A stretch of DNA of 38,954 bases, taken from IMG/VR virus record IMGVR_UViG_3300047995_000022, positions 1 through 38,954 of that record; one strand, written 5' to 3'. The translations under genes were made by a program, and so were the position numbers. The stretch is from a virus. The notes beneath the pieces were generated by a model. The model was not told the origin of the DNA. It ran no database searches and saw nothing but the letters and a program-made list of their open reading frames with translations. The first letter of the stretch is position 1. Every line of letters starts with the position of its first letter. Positions 22,470-29,887 of this stretch are shown piece after piece.

Positions 22470-23492
22470 ATGTCTATCGTTTCTGATCTTCGCGACCGCT
22501 TTGGTTCTGACATCAGTTCCACAGAAGTCAAAAAATATGCTCGCGAGCAAGGTCTGTCCTATCCTACCGTGACTCGTCACATCGAACAGTACAAAGTAAA
22601 ACGTGGCAGTTGGAACCTGACTGTCAAAGAAGCACGTGAGCAGTTTGAACAAACTGTTGCTAATCAGAATCTTGTTCCTGCACAAGACTCTTCCTTTGTT
22701 CCTTTCGGTAACTTCAATCGTATCAAGAAAGTTTTCAAATCCGAAATTTTCTATCCACTGTTCGTTACTGGAATGTCTGGTAATGGCAAAACCTTTAGTG
22801 TAGAACAAGCTTGTGCTCAACTCAATCGAGAACTTATCCGTGTTAACATTACTATCGAAACAGATGAGGATGATCTCATTGGTGGTTTCAGGTTGGTTGA
22901 TGGTAATACTGTATGGCACAACGGTCCTGTTATCGATGCTTTGGAACGCGGTGCTGTTCTTTTGCTTGACGAGATTGACCTTGCTTCTAACAAAATTCTG
23001 TGTCTTCAGAGCATCCTTGAAGGCAAAGGGGTGTTCCTCAAAAAAATCGGACGTTGGGTCACTCCTGCTAAAGGGTTCACGGTGGTTGCTACTGCCAACA
23101 CGAAAGGTAAGGGTTCTGATGACGGTAGGTTTGTTGGGACGAATGTCCTTAACGAAGCGTTCTTGGAAAGATTCCCATTGACTTTTGAGCAGGAATATCC
23201 TACTGCTGCTATCGAAATCAAAATCCTGAATAAGCTTTGTTCGGATGCTGAGTTCTGCAAGCGTCTTTCTGATTGGGCAGACATCATCCGTAAGACATTC
23301 TATGATGGTGGTATTGATGAGATCATCTCCACCCGTCGCTTGGTTCATATTGTCAAGGCATTTGACATCTTCCAGGATCGTCTTGAGGCAGTTCAGCTTT
23401 GTCTGAATCGTTTCGATGATGAGACCAAGCAAGCATTCTTAGATCTTTATAGCAAAGTTGATGACAAGGTTGAAATCTCAGGAGATGAGTGA
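22470..23492 (+). CDS. cobS: MoxR/CobS-type AAA+ ATPase
   Basis: The 340-residue ATPase has Walker A GMSGNGKT at 101-108, ETDEDDLIGGFRLVDGNTVWHNGP (about 130-153, read in parts), the insert typical of the CobS/MoxR group. Walker B LLLDEID lies at 164-170 and VVATANTKGKGSDDGRF follows. The first 50 residues look like a helix-turn-helix (SSTEVKKYAREQGLSYPTVT), perhaps for DNA or partner binding. Cyanophage genomes commonly name it cobS, after the cobaltochelatase subunit of aerobic B12 synthesis. Its neighbour is a VWA/peptidase protein, so a general MoxR-VWA chaperone role fits as well. It has its own -10 box. Confidence 0.85.
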   Translation: MSIVSDLRDRFGSDISSTEVKKYAREQGLSYPTVTRHIEQYKVKRGSWNLTVKEAREQFEQTVANQNLVPAQDSSFVPFGNFNRIKKVFKSEIFYPLFVTGMSGNGKTFSVEQACAQLNRELIRVNITIETDEDDLIGGFRLVDGNTVWHNGPVIDALERGAVLLLDEIDLASNKILCLQSILEGKGVFLKKIGRWVTPAKGFTVVATANTKGKGSDDGRFVGTNVLNEAFLERFPLTFEQEYPTAAIEIKILNKLCSDAEFCKRLSDWADIIRKTFYDGGIDEIISTRRLVHIVKAFDIFQDRLEAVQLCLNRFDDETKQAFLDLYSKVDDKVEISGDE

Positions 23493-23790
23493 TACAATAG
23501 AACTTCCTATAACGTTTACCCACGAGGCACCTGATGGATACAGATACGAAGTCTTTCGTAAGAAAGCTAATGTGTTATCAATTTGGACTGTATGTGATCG
23601 TGAGTTTATTTACAATGATGGTAATGACAGTTATTGTATCTGGGGATTCTATGACACCAAACGGGGAATCTACTACAGTCCGATCAATCACAAACAACTG
23701 GGTGACTCCATAGACATCAAAGATACGACACCGTATACTGCGATGCCGAAACCAAAAGTGAAAATCAATCTCCTTGATTTCTTATTATGA
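23485..23790 (+). CDS. Hypothetical protein (101 aa)
   Basis: ATG 23485 (MSDTIELPITFTHEAPDGYRYEVFRKK) is preferred to an upstream ATG at 23458 inside cobS. It overlaps the cobS stop by 8 bases. It is rich in aromatic residues and beta-prone (SIWTVCDREFIYNDGNDSYC, then IWGFYDTKRGIYYSP), with a Lys/Pro linker and the ending INLLDFLL, a short hydrophobic C-terminal peptide that might act as a docking or clamp-binding tail. It sits four bases into the next gene. Family unknown. Confidence 0.65.
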   Translation: MSDTIELPITFTHEAPDGYRYEVFRKKANVLSIWTVCDREFIYNDGNDSYCIWGFYDTKRGIYYSPINHKQLGDSIDIKDTTPYTAMPKPKVKINLLDFLL

Positions 23791-24071
23791 ACAAGTACAA
23801 CGAAGACCACATTATTTCAGAACTACGTGATTACATTTGCTCAACTTACAGTCAACATTATTCATCTGGTGACGACAAGATCCAAACCCTGGATCTAATC
23901 GAAGCTTGCGGTGATGGCGAGGCATTCTGTCGTAGCAACATCCTCAAGTATGCATCACGATATGATAAGAAGGGTACAGCCCGACGTGACCTTATGAAGA
24001 TCCTGCACTATGCTGTTCTTCTAATGCACTTCAATGACAAAAATTCTATCCGTGAGGACTACCCCCAATGA
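23787..24071 (+). CDS. DUF3310-family protein
   Basis: The 94-residue protein carries the DUF3310 core: LDLIEACGDGEAFCRSNILKYASRYDKKGTARRDLMKILHYAVLL (read in parts: D-IEACG-G-FCR-NILKY-SRY-KKG--DL-K---Y---L). The family is frequent in phages, often next to nucleotide or replication genes; it has been called nucleotide kinase-like, but no activity is settled. ATGA overlaps join it to the gene before and to gp45 after. Confidence 0.8.
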   Translation: MNKYNEDHIISELRDYICSTYSQHYSSGDDKIQTLDLIEACGDGEAFCRSNILKYASRYDKKGTARRDLMKILHYAVLLMHFNDKNSIREDYPQ

Positions 24072-24769
24072 GCAACACTGTAAAACTCTCCACCACTACG
24101 ATTGATATCTTGCAAAACTTTGCTACTATTAATAGTAGTATTCTTTTCAAGAAAGGTAATGTTCTGAAGACTATTAGTAATGCTCAGAACATTCTTGCTC
24201 GTGCTGTAGTCGAAGAAGAATTTCCTCAAGATTTTGCTATCTATGATTTGAGTCAGCTTCTTGCTGCTATCTGTTTGTTTGACGAACCTGTCTTGGTCTT
24301 TGATAACAAAAACTATGTCACTATCAAGGACTCTACTAAGGGTCGCCGCTCGAAGTATTACTTCAGCAACCCTGAGATCACGATGCGTAATGCTCCAGAT
24401 CGTGAGATTAAGTTTCCTGGTGGCAACATCAACTTTGAAGTCAGTAATGGCAATCTTAAATCTCTTACTAAAGCTGCCGCTGTCTACGGTCTGCCTGACT
24501 TTACTGTACGGAGTGAGCAAGATACTGTCACTCTCCAAAGCAGAGACAAGGAAGATGACACCAGTAACACCTACGATCAGATTGTTAGTGGTAATGCCGA
24601 TGACGAATATACCCTGGATTTTAAGGTGGAGAATCTGAAACTCTTTGGTATCAATACTATTCAACGGACTGATAAATGCCATTATGCAGTCAGTGTGTCC
24701 TCTCGTATGATTTCTGAATGGAAGTTTTCTGAATTTGACCTGACATATTTTATTGCCCTTGAACCGTAA
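24068..24769 (+). CDS. 45: Sliding clamp (gp45)
   Basis: The 233-residue protein matches gp45 in length (T4: 228) and order: FATINSSILFKKGNVLKTIS near the start, FPQDFAIYDLSQLLAAICLF (about 55-74), KYYFSNPEITMRNAPDREIKFPG and the terminal WKFSEFDLTYFIALEP. The trimeric ring holds DNA polymerase gp43 on DNA and, loaded at nicks, activates gp55-dependent late transcription. The start overlaps DUF3310 (ATGA), and gp44 follows 24 bases on. Confidence 0.95.
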   Translation: MSNTVKLSTTTIDILQNFATINSSILFKKGNVLKTISNAQNILARAVVEEEFPQDFAIYDLSQLLAAICLFDEPVLVFDNKNYVTIKDSTKGRRSKYYFSNPEITMRNAPDREIKFPGGNINFEVSNGNLKSLTKAAAVYGLPDFTVRSEQDTVTLQSRDKEDDTSNTYDQIVSGNADDEYTLDFKVENLKLFGINTIQRTDKCHYAVSVSSRMISEWKFSEFDLTYFIALEP

Positions 24770-24793
24770 ACCCTTTCCACATTTTAAAATATT

Positions 24794-25732
24794 ATGAGTA
24801 AATTTCTTTGGGTTGAAGAGTACCGTCCTCAAACTGTTGCGGACTGTATTCTTCCTAGTGGATTGAAAAAAACATTTCAGGAGTTTGTTGATGCAGGTGA
24901 GTTTCCAAATTTGTTATTCTCGGGACCTGCAGGTGTGGGTAAAACGACGATTGCTCGCGCTCTTTGTTCTGAGCTGGGTGTTAGCTCCATTGTTATTAAC
25001 GGTTCCGATGAGGGGAGATACCTTGATACGGTACGAACCCGCGTCAAAACGTTTGCTTCTACGGTCTCTCTGACTGGATCTAAGCACAAGTGCGTCATCA
25101 TTGATGAGGCAGACAATATGACTCCTGATGTGCAGTCGCAACTTCGTGCTGCTATTGAGGAGTATCAGAACAACTGTCGGTTTATCTTTACTTGCAACTA
25201 CAAGAATAAGATCATCCAACCACTGCAGTCTCGGTGCTCTAACTTCGACTTTACTTTTAAGAAAGAAGAGAAGATGCAGCTGCAGGGTAACTTCTTTGGT
25301 CGTGTTAAATTCATTCTGAATGAGAATGGTGTAACAGCTGAGGATAAAGTACTAGTCAAACTGGTACAGAAACACTTCCCTGATTGGAGACGTTGCCTCA
25401 ATGAACTGCAACGTCACTCTGCTAGTGGTCAAATAGATAGTGGCATTCTGGCAGACATTGCAGACTTGGACGTTACTACATTGATCAAGTCTTTGAAGAA
25501 CAAAGAGTTCAACTCTGTTCGTCAGTGGGTTGTGGAGAGTTTGGATAATGATCCTAACGTTATCCTACGTAAGATCTACGATTCTCTTTCGCAAGTATTA
25601 TCTGGCAAGTCTGTACCACAGTTAGTTCTTATTATTGCTGAGTATCAGTACAAGTCTTCTTTTGTTGCTGACCAGGAAATTAATCTTCTTGCGTGTATGA
25701 CACAAATTATGGTGGAGTGTGAATTCAAATGA
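24794..25732 (+). CDS. 44: Clamp loader large subunit (gp44)
   Basis: The 312-residue AAA+ protein has WVEEYRPQTVADCILP at the front, Walker A GPAGVGKTT (about 44-52), the Walker B with IIDEADN (about 101-107) and the sensor-1 FIFTCNYKNKIIQPLQSRC with the SRC Arg finger. Four copies with one gp62 load the gp45 clamp by ATP hydrolysis. The stop overlaps the next start (ATGA), but that next gene is not gp62, which lies 2.1 kb further on. Confidence 0.95.
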   Translation: MSKFLWVEEYRPQTVADCILPSGLKKTFQEFVDAGEFPNLLFSGPAGVGKTTIARALCSELGVSSIVINGSDEGRYLDTVRTRVKTFASTVSLTGSKHKCVIIDEADNMTPDVQSQLRAAIEEYQNNCRFIFTCNYKNKIIQPLQSRCSNFDFTFKKEEKMQLQGNFFGRVKFILNENGVTAEDKVLVKLVQKHFPDWRRCLNELQRHSASGQIDSGILADIADLDVTTLIKSLKNKEFNSVRQWVVESLDNDPNVILRKIYDSLSQVLSGKSVPQLVLIIAEYQYKSSFVADQEINLLACMTQIMVECEFK

Positions 25733-26529
25733 GTGAAGCTATAAAAGAGTTTCTGTATAATATCAAGACCTATGAGATCGTCCCTCACACTAATTGGGAA
25801 GGTCTCTTAACTGAAGCACGTGCGTGCTACAACCTTTGGGATCAGAATATCAGACAGCATTCAGCTGAACAATTCTTTTCTCAATCTATGGGTGACGGTA
25901 GTGTGAAGGATGGCGATTGGGATATGACCCTTGGGAAGAATGCATACAATTTGATTATGCTGTCTTCGACAATGCCTAACTTCTTCTACCTTTGGCAGGA
26001 TATGTTTAAGCAGATTCGTTCCCATCCAGAACTGAAGAGTCAACCTTTGTGGATCCACGCTTGGATGAATGTCCATAGGTATGAGGAACTTGGAAAGCTT
26101 TCTCTTGGGTGGCATAATCATAGTTACTGTAAGTACCACGGATTTGTTCACTTGAGTGATCGTCCTACTGATACTGTCTTCTGCGATCATCTCGCTCACT
26201 TGAGAGAAAGAGATGAAATCACTCAGTGGTATATGGATAATCCAGACTCACGTGATGATCATCCTTTGAATGATACTGAAAACGTACGTGTCATTCCTAA
26301 TAAGCAAGGACAGCATTACATTGGTCCTGGTCCTTTATTGCATCGGGTAATTCCTAGACAGTATGATGGCATACGTGTTAGTATTGGGTATGATATTATC
26401 GATGATCTGAACTGGGTTCCTCTACAGAGCTGCAGTTCTGAGAAAGGTGTATGCCAAGCGTACCCTGTATTTGAACGTCAAGTTAGTATGTTTAATACTA
26501 ATCTAGTACCTATTCCTTGTTATGAGTAA
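25729..26529 (+). CDS. Putative oxygenase-like (double-stranded beta-helix) protein
   Basis: The 266-residue protein is not a clamp loader subunit despite its place. Its middle has WIHAWMNVHRYEELGKLSLGWHNH (about 108-131, read in parts), HGFVHLSD, a gap, then GPGPLLHRVIPR with H205 and R216 in YDGIRVSIGYDI. The order H129/H131 - glycine - H205 - R216 fits the facial triad and 2-oxoglutarate Arg of Fe(II) oxygenases. The expected Asp/Glu of HxD is replaced by His or Asn near 129-131, so it may bind metal differently. Substrate unknown. ATGA coupling ties it to gp44 and an 8-base overlap to dam. Confidence 0.55.
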   Translation: MSEAIKEFLYNIKTYEIVPHTNWEGLLTEARACYNLWDQNIRQHSAEQFFSQSMGDGSVKDGDWDMTLGKNAYNLIMLSSTMPNFFYLWQDMFKQIRSHPELKSQPLWIHAWMNVHRYEELGKLSLGWHNHSYCKYHGFVHLSDRPTDTVFCDHLAHLRERDEITQWYMDNPDSRDDHPLNDTENVRVIPNKQGQHYIGPGPLLHRVIPRQYDGIRVSIGYDIIDDLNWVPLQSCSSEKGVCQAYPVFERQVSMFNTNLVPIPCYE

Positions 26530-27385
26530 AAGATTTAAAACTCCTCTTAGGTATCCTGGTGGCAAGTCTCGCGCCACTAAGATCCTGTTGGACTATATTC
26601 CATCAAACTACGAGCACTACACTGAAGGTTTCTTGGGTGGCGGTTCTATGGCGATTGCCTTGACCCGTACCAACCCTGACCTTAAGGTGACCGTGAGCGA
26701 CCTCTATACGCCTCTGTACCGCTTCTGGTTGGTGCTTCGCGATATAGGTCCCCAACTGCAGGATCACCTCTTCAACATCAAAACCTACCTCAATAGATTT
26801 GAGGATCAGGATGACGTGATCGCTGCTCACCGTGAGGCATTTCAAAAAGCAAAGCAAAAGCTCAATGAAGACATTGGGGTGTATGAGTCTGCTGTCAATT
26901 TTTATATCTGTAATAAATGTTCTTTCTCTGGTCTGAGTGAGAACAGTTCTTTCTCAGCTCAAGCATCGCAGTCTAACTTCAGTTTCAATGGTATCAATTC
27001 TTTGACCTGGTATCATCAGGCAATCCAAAACTGGAATATCCTTAATGAGGACTATGCCAATGTTATTAGAGAAGATGCATTTAACTTTTTGGATCCTCCA
27101 TATTTGATTAAAGATAATCTATACGGGAAGAAGGGAGATCTTCACAAATCATTTGATCACGTACGAATGTCCGAAACTCTTAAGGACTTTAAAGGTAATA
27201 CTATGATCACTTACAATTCCTGTGATGAAGTAGAAGAGCTCTATCCATCATTCTCAAAATTGAAGTGGGACTTGACTTATACGATGCGTTCGACAGCATC
27301 CTATGGGTCCGATCAAGACAAGCGTAAGGAATTGATGCTAGTCAATTACAACATAGATAACAGTACAGGAAAGTGGTACAAGTAA
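26522..27385 (+). CDS. dam: DNA adenine methylase (Dam, D12 class)
   Basis: The 287-residue protein has motif X/I RYPGGKSR (10-17) with FLGGGSMAIAL (37-47) for S-adenosylmethionine binding and the catalytic DPPY at 191-194, the alpha-class N6-adenine order. NKCSFSGLSENSSF (131-144) follows the family pattern. It should methylate adenine, probably in GATC, which is frequent in this window, so the phage DNA would tolerate methylation. Protection from host restriction or marking of new DNA are likely roles. It is placed inside the clamp-loader gene cluster and overlaps its neighbours. Confidence 0.9.
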   Translation: MSKRFKTPLRYPGGKSRATKILLDYIPSNYEHYTEGFLGGGSMAIALTRTNPDLKVTVSDLYTPLYRFWLVLRDIGPQLQDHLFNIKTYLNRFEDQDDVIAAHREAFQKAKQKLNEDIGVYESAVNFYICNKCSFSGLSENSSFSAQASQSNFSFNGINSLTWYHQAIQNWNILNEDYANVIREDAFNFLDPPYLIKDNLYGKKGDLHKSFDHVRMSETLKDFKGNTMITYNSCDEVEELYPSFSKLKWDLTYTMRSTASYGSDQDKRKELMLVNYNIDNSTGKWYK

Positions 27386-27591
27386 TGGGAAATATTATTG
27401 CCAGAGCTGCGAATGGTCGCGCTCAAATCGTAGACACCTCTGCTGGTGTCATTCAGACCTTCGGGGTCGATGTACAAAATGCACTTATTCAAGGAGACGA
27501 AGTAGTTGTCAACCTCACAAATGGAAAGACCCAGATCTACAGATTCAACAGTAGTGGGAGAACAGTCTTTGGACCAGTCCGTACTTTTTGA
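27385..27591 (+). CDS. Hypothetical beta-rich protein (68 aa)
   Basis: ATG 27385 shares a base with the dam stop; an earlier ATG at 27373 lies inside dam. The product alternates strands and turns: IIARAANGRAQIVDTSAGVI, FGVDVQNALIQGDEVVVNLTNG, then KTQIYRFNSSGRTVFGP. A small barrel (SH3- or OB-like) is likely. No named family is recognised. Its 3' end overlaps the next gene. Confidence 0.6.
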   Translation: MGNIIARAANGRAQIVDTSAGVIQTFGVDVQNALIQGDEVVVNLTNGKTQIYRFNSSGRTVFGPVRTF

Positions 27592-27850
27592 ACTTCCTGC
27601 ATCTGCGACGTGGATGACTGAGTGGTCTTACTACGTTGGAGAAGAACGTCTAGGTAAAGTACGTTTTTTCAAAACACGTTATGGATTGTATAGCAGTGTT
27701 GGTGAAGCTACCCTCAAAGGTCATACTATTTTAACTGGCGGTGAGTTAGATGCAGTCGTCTCGATGACTTACTGGCATCTTAAATGGGCTATTGATGGTT
27801 ACGATGGAATCCAATCTACCTTTAGTAGTGTGGTAAGCGGTAAGCTTTAA
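27569..27850 (+). CDS. Hypothetical protein (about 93 aa), TTG start likely
   Basis: No ATG is placed well. TTG 27569 has GGAG (27557-27560) eight bases upstream and starts the conserved-looking DQSVLFELPASATWMTEWSYY. GTG 27554 is the alternative, without a ribosome site. A further frame extension to 27506 is a shadow of the preceding gene. The protein is rich in aromatic residues, with GKVRFFKTRYGLYSSVGEAT, GGELDAVVSM and a Trp/Tyr-rich end. Function unknown; it lies directly before gp62. Confidence 0.55.
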   Translation: MDQSVLFELPASATWMTEWSYYVGEERLGKVRFFKTRYGLYSSVGEATLKGHTILTGGELDAVVSMTYWHLKWAIDGYDGIQSTFSSVVSGKL

Positions 27851-27865
27851 CTTTAATTTTTTATT

Positions 27866-28240
27866 ATGGAACTCAAGGACTACTTGTATTCAATCAATCA
27901 GTCTAAGAAAGATATTTGGGATGAAGATAATCACAAAAACTACCCACCATTTGTGATTAACCGATGTCTTTCTGGACACTTAGATTGTATATTGCACGTT
28001 AATGAGATGAATCAAGCACATCATCTCGATAAAAAAATGCAGTATGACTACTACATAAATACACTGAGACCTAGGAAAAGATTTTCTCCTTGGTTGAAGC
28101 AGTCAAAACTTAATGATCTTGAAGCTGTGAAGACTTACTATGGTTATAGTAATGAAAAGGCACGACAAGCGCTACAGGTATTGACCACTTCTCAAATCAC
28201 TGAGATTAAATCCTTAATTGACACAGGTGGCAACAGATGA
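27866..28240 (+). CDS. 62: Clamp loader small subunit (gp62)
   Basis: The 124-residue protein matches the cyanophage gp62 form: ELKDYLYSINQSKKDIW, YPPFVINRCLSGHLDCILHV, HHLDKKMQYDYYINTLRPRK, RFSPW and YYGYSNEKARQALQVL. It is the single non-ATPase subunit joining the four gp44 copies that load gp45. It is shorter than T4 gp62 (187). It overlaps regA by four bases, as in T4, where 62 and regA are also adjacent. Confidence 0.9.
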   Translation: MELKDYLYSINQSKKDIWDEDNHKNYPPFVINRCLSGHLDCILHVNEMNQAHHLDKKMQYDYYINTLRPRKRFSPWLKQSKLNDLEAVKTYYGYSNEKARQALQVLTTSQITEIKSLIDTGGNR

Positions 28241-28662
28241 GCGAAGAATTTGTACAATGGGACGAGACCCAAATGGTCGAAGTCGTGCTTGGGGAACCCG
28301 ATGACTTCCTCAAAGTGAGAGAAACGCTAACACGTATTGGTGTCGCTTCTCGCAAAGAGAAGAAAATTTATCAATCTTGTCACATCCTCCATAAACGTGG
28401 TAAGTATTATATTGTTCACTTCAAAGAATTGTTTGCCTTGGATGGCAAGCAGACAAACTTGAGTGTGAACGATATCCAAAGAAGAAATCGTATCGTGCAG
28501 CTCCTGGTAGACTGGGGTCTCGTTACTATTTGTGATCTAAGTAAAGAGAAAATACTCAACGTAGCTCCTCTTAACCAGATCAAAGTTCTTTCCTTTAAAG
28601 ACAAATCTGAATGGATTTTAGAGTCTAAGTATAATATTGGAAAGAAAAAAACCCCTGAATAA
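28237..28662 (+). CDS. regA: RegA translational repressor
   Basis: The 141-residue protein follows T4 RegA (122) in order: MVEVVLGEPDDFLKVRETLTRIG, the CHILHKRGKYYIVHFKELFALDG core, and NDIQRRNRIVQLLVDWGLV. RegA binds AU-rich sites over start codons of early mRNAs, including those for gp44, gp45 and itself in T4, and blocks ribosomes. Several starts here lie in AU-rich sequence without a strong ribosome site, so they are possible targets. ATGA overlap with gp62. Confidence 0.95.
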   Translation: MSEEFVQWDETQMVEVVLGEPDDFLKVRETLTRIGVASRKEKKIYQSCHILHKRGKYYIVHFKELFALDGKQTNLSVNDIQRRNRIVQLLVDWGLVTICDLSKEKILNVAPLNQIKVLSFKDKSEWILESKYNIGKKKTPE

Positions 28663-28664
28663 TT

Positions 28665-29492
28665 ATGTTGACGTTAGGTGATTTCGACTCTCGTGTGGTA
28701 ACTCCCGAGAGATTGGAAAAATTATTTGCTATTAATCCAAATAGAAAAGAATACGTAGAGAAAATTTCGCCCGATTTTGATTTACGTTATATTGCTGTAG
28801 AGAACTGCCTAGTCAATCCTTATGATGTTAGGGATTTTCTAATCAATTCTTCGTATATTACTGGCACCAATGATCTTATGCCGACTAAGACTGGTGCACC
28901 TGGTATGCAGCAGCCTGTTGCGAATGAATGGGTAAAGCCTTATGTAAGTTACTTGCGCAAACTTTTGTTTGACTGGAAGATTACTACCAAATCTATGACG
29001 TGGCACGATTTCTCTTGCTACAACAATGTTTTTTGGAAGGGTATGCAATCAATCGATAGTAACTATCGTCCTCACGTTGACCCTGGTGACTTTGCGTTTA
29101 ACTTGTTTCTTTCTGATGATCTAGTTAATGATGGTACTGCAATGTACTCCATTAATGTTGAAGGCACAAAATGGTTGGACGTTAGACTGTTGGAAAAGCA
29201 AGGAGGATATCGCAGCTCAACTATTGCATCTTTGATGGATGTTGGTAGAGATGGCGTCGGCAAGATGTCTTCCTGGGAATGCTTCCAAGGTGATGAGGTT
29301 TACAACTTAGAAGGTATTGTTCCTGCAGGATTTAATGTCTGCTCTGGATACAGAGGTTCTGTTTTCCACACTGCCTATTATGATGATAAGCAGTATAATG
29401 ATGGTCACGTTAGATATTCTTTAGTTGCGATGTTGGCGCTAACCAATCCACCAGCGAACAAAAGTTCATTCATTACTAAAAAAGATGGCTAA
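28665..29492 (+). CDS. Putative 2-oxoglutarate/Fe(II)-dependent oxygenase-like protein
   Basis: The 275-residue protein has a standard HxD (HVD at 137-139, in NYRPHVDPGDFAFNLFLS), a distal His (H235 in GYRGSVFHTAYY) and an Arg ten to fifteen residues on (R250 in GHVRYSLVAMLAL). These are the facial triad and 2-oxoglutarate contact of Fe(II) dioxygenases. The N-terminal 100 residues (VENCLVNPYDVRDFLINSSY) resemble those of prolyl-hydroxylase-like phage proteins. No signal peptide. The substrate cannot be read from sequence. It follows regA by two bases and overlaps the next gene by 8. Confidence 0.65.
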   Translation: MLTLGDFDSRVVTPERLEKLFAINPNRKEYVEKISPDFDLRYIAVENCLVNPYDVRDFLINSSYITGTNDLMPTKTGAPGMQQPVANEWVKPYVSYLRKLLFDWKITTKSMTWHDFSCYNNVFWKGMQSIDSNYRPHVDPGDFAFNLFLSDDLVNDGTAMYSINVEGTKWLDVRLLEKQGGYRSSTIASLMDVGRDGVGKMSSWECFQGDEVYNLEGIVPAGFNVCSGYRGSVFHTAYYDDKQYNDGHVRYSLVAMLALTNPPANKSSFITKKDG

Positions 29493-29733
29493 GAACAGAG
29501 TTCAAATCATTCACGAAGATTGCGATGCATCTCTTGCAGATGATACGACTCTTCCGTATACTGCATATCTTGTAGAATATAAATCTGAAGGATTTGCAAA
29601 ATATGATATTGCTAAGTGTACAAAAACTGTAGACTTATTTGACTATTACTATGATAAGTATGGTAAAGAGTTCGTAGGTTTCGCACAATCTAAAGGAAAG
29701 ATCAACCCAAGGATGTGGAATCCACCTAAATAG
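29485..29733 (+). CDS. Hypothetical protein (82 aa)
   Basis: ATG 29485 overlaps the preceding stop. The product is alpha/beta: QIIHEDCDASLADDTTLPYT, AYLVEYKSEGFAKYDIAK, then VDLFDYYYDKYGKEFVGF and a KGKINPRMWNPPK tail. Tyr and Asp are frequent. The ending RMWNPPK is well ordered and looks conserved. Family unknown. It ends the clamp-loader transcription unit, followed by a terminator. Confidence 0.65.
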   Translation: MAKNRVQIIHEDCDASLADDTTLPYTAYLVEYKSEGFAKYDIAKCTKTVDLFDYYYDKYGKEFVGFAQSKGKINPRMWNPPK

Positions 29734-29786
29734 TAGTGTCGCTCTTTCGTGCGCGACCTCTACATACGGAATATACGCTACCAATG

Positions 29787-29813
29787 GACGGGTTTCGCCA
29801 CTCGTCTTTTTTT
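29787..29813 (+). terminator. Factor-independent terminator before hsp20
   Basis: GACGGGT (29787-29793) pairs with ACTCGTC (29800-29806), one G-U pair, loop TTCGCC, then a run of seven T. It ends the unit running from the gp45 region. Confidence 0.8.
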
Positions 29814-29819
29814 ATGTTC

Positions 29820-29828
29820 TGATATAAT
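29820..29828 (+). promoter_or_regulatory. Extended -10 promoter (TGATATAAT) for hsp20
   Basis: TATAAT (29823-29828) with TG one base upstream, as before gp55. A start near 29835 would begin the RNA at the hairpin 29836-29852. Confidence 0.6.
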
Positions 29829-29835
29829 TATTATT

Positions 29836-29852
29836 GGATGCCTTCGGGGTCC
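29836..29852 (+). other. 5'-terminal UUCG hairpin in the hsp20 leader
   Basis: GGATGCC (29836-29842), loop TTCG, GGGTCC (29847-29852) form a six-pair stem with one bulged G. It lies at the predicted RNA 5' end and may protect the message. Confidence 0.4.
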
Positions 29853-29887
29853 ACAAAACACAAACTCGCTTTATAGGAGCTACCATA

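Noticed and set aside
22449-23432. Long minus-strand frame of 327 codons
   Set aside because: It lies fully opposite the conserved AAA+ ATPase, has no ribosome site and reads as low-sense sequence, a shadow of codon bias.
20333-23492. Firm assignment to vitamin B12 synthesis
   Set aside because: The ATPase is CobS-like, but no other cobalamin gene is in the window and the partner has a peptidase motif; the pathway cannot be claimed.
24059-24832. Minus-strand frame of 257 codons
   Set aside because: Antisense to the clearly conserved gp45; no recognisable protein pattern.
25729-26529. gp62 from its place after gp44
   Set aside because: The sequence lacks gp62 features, which are clear in the gene at 27866-28240.
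29738-29757. GTCGC/GCGAC inverted repeat after the 29485 gene
   Set aside because: Only five pairs and no T run; the proper terminator is at 29787-29813.
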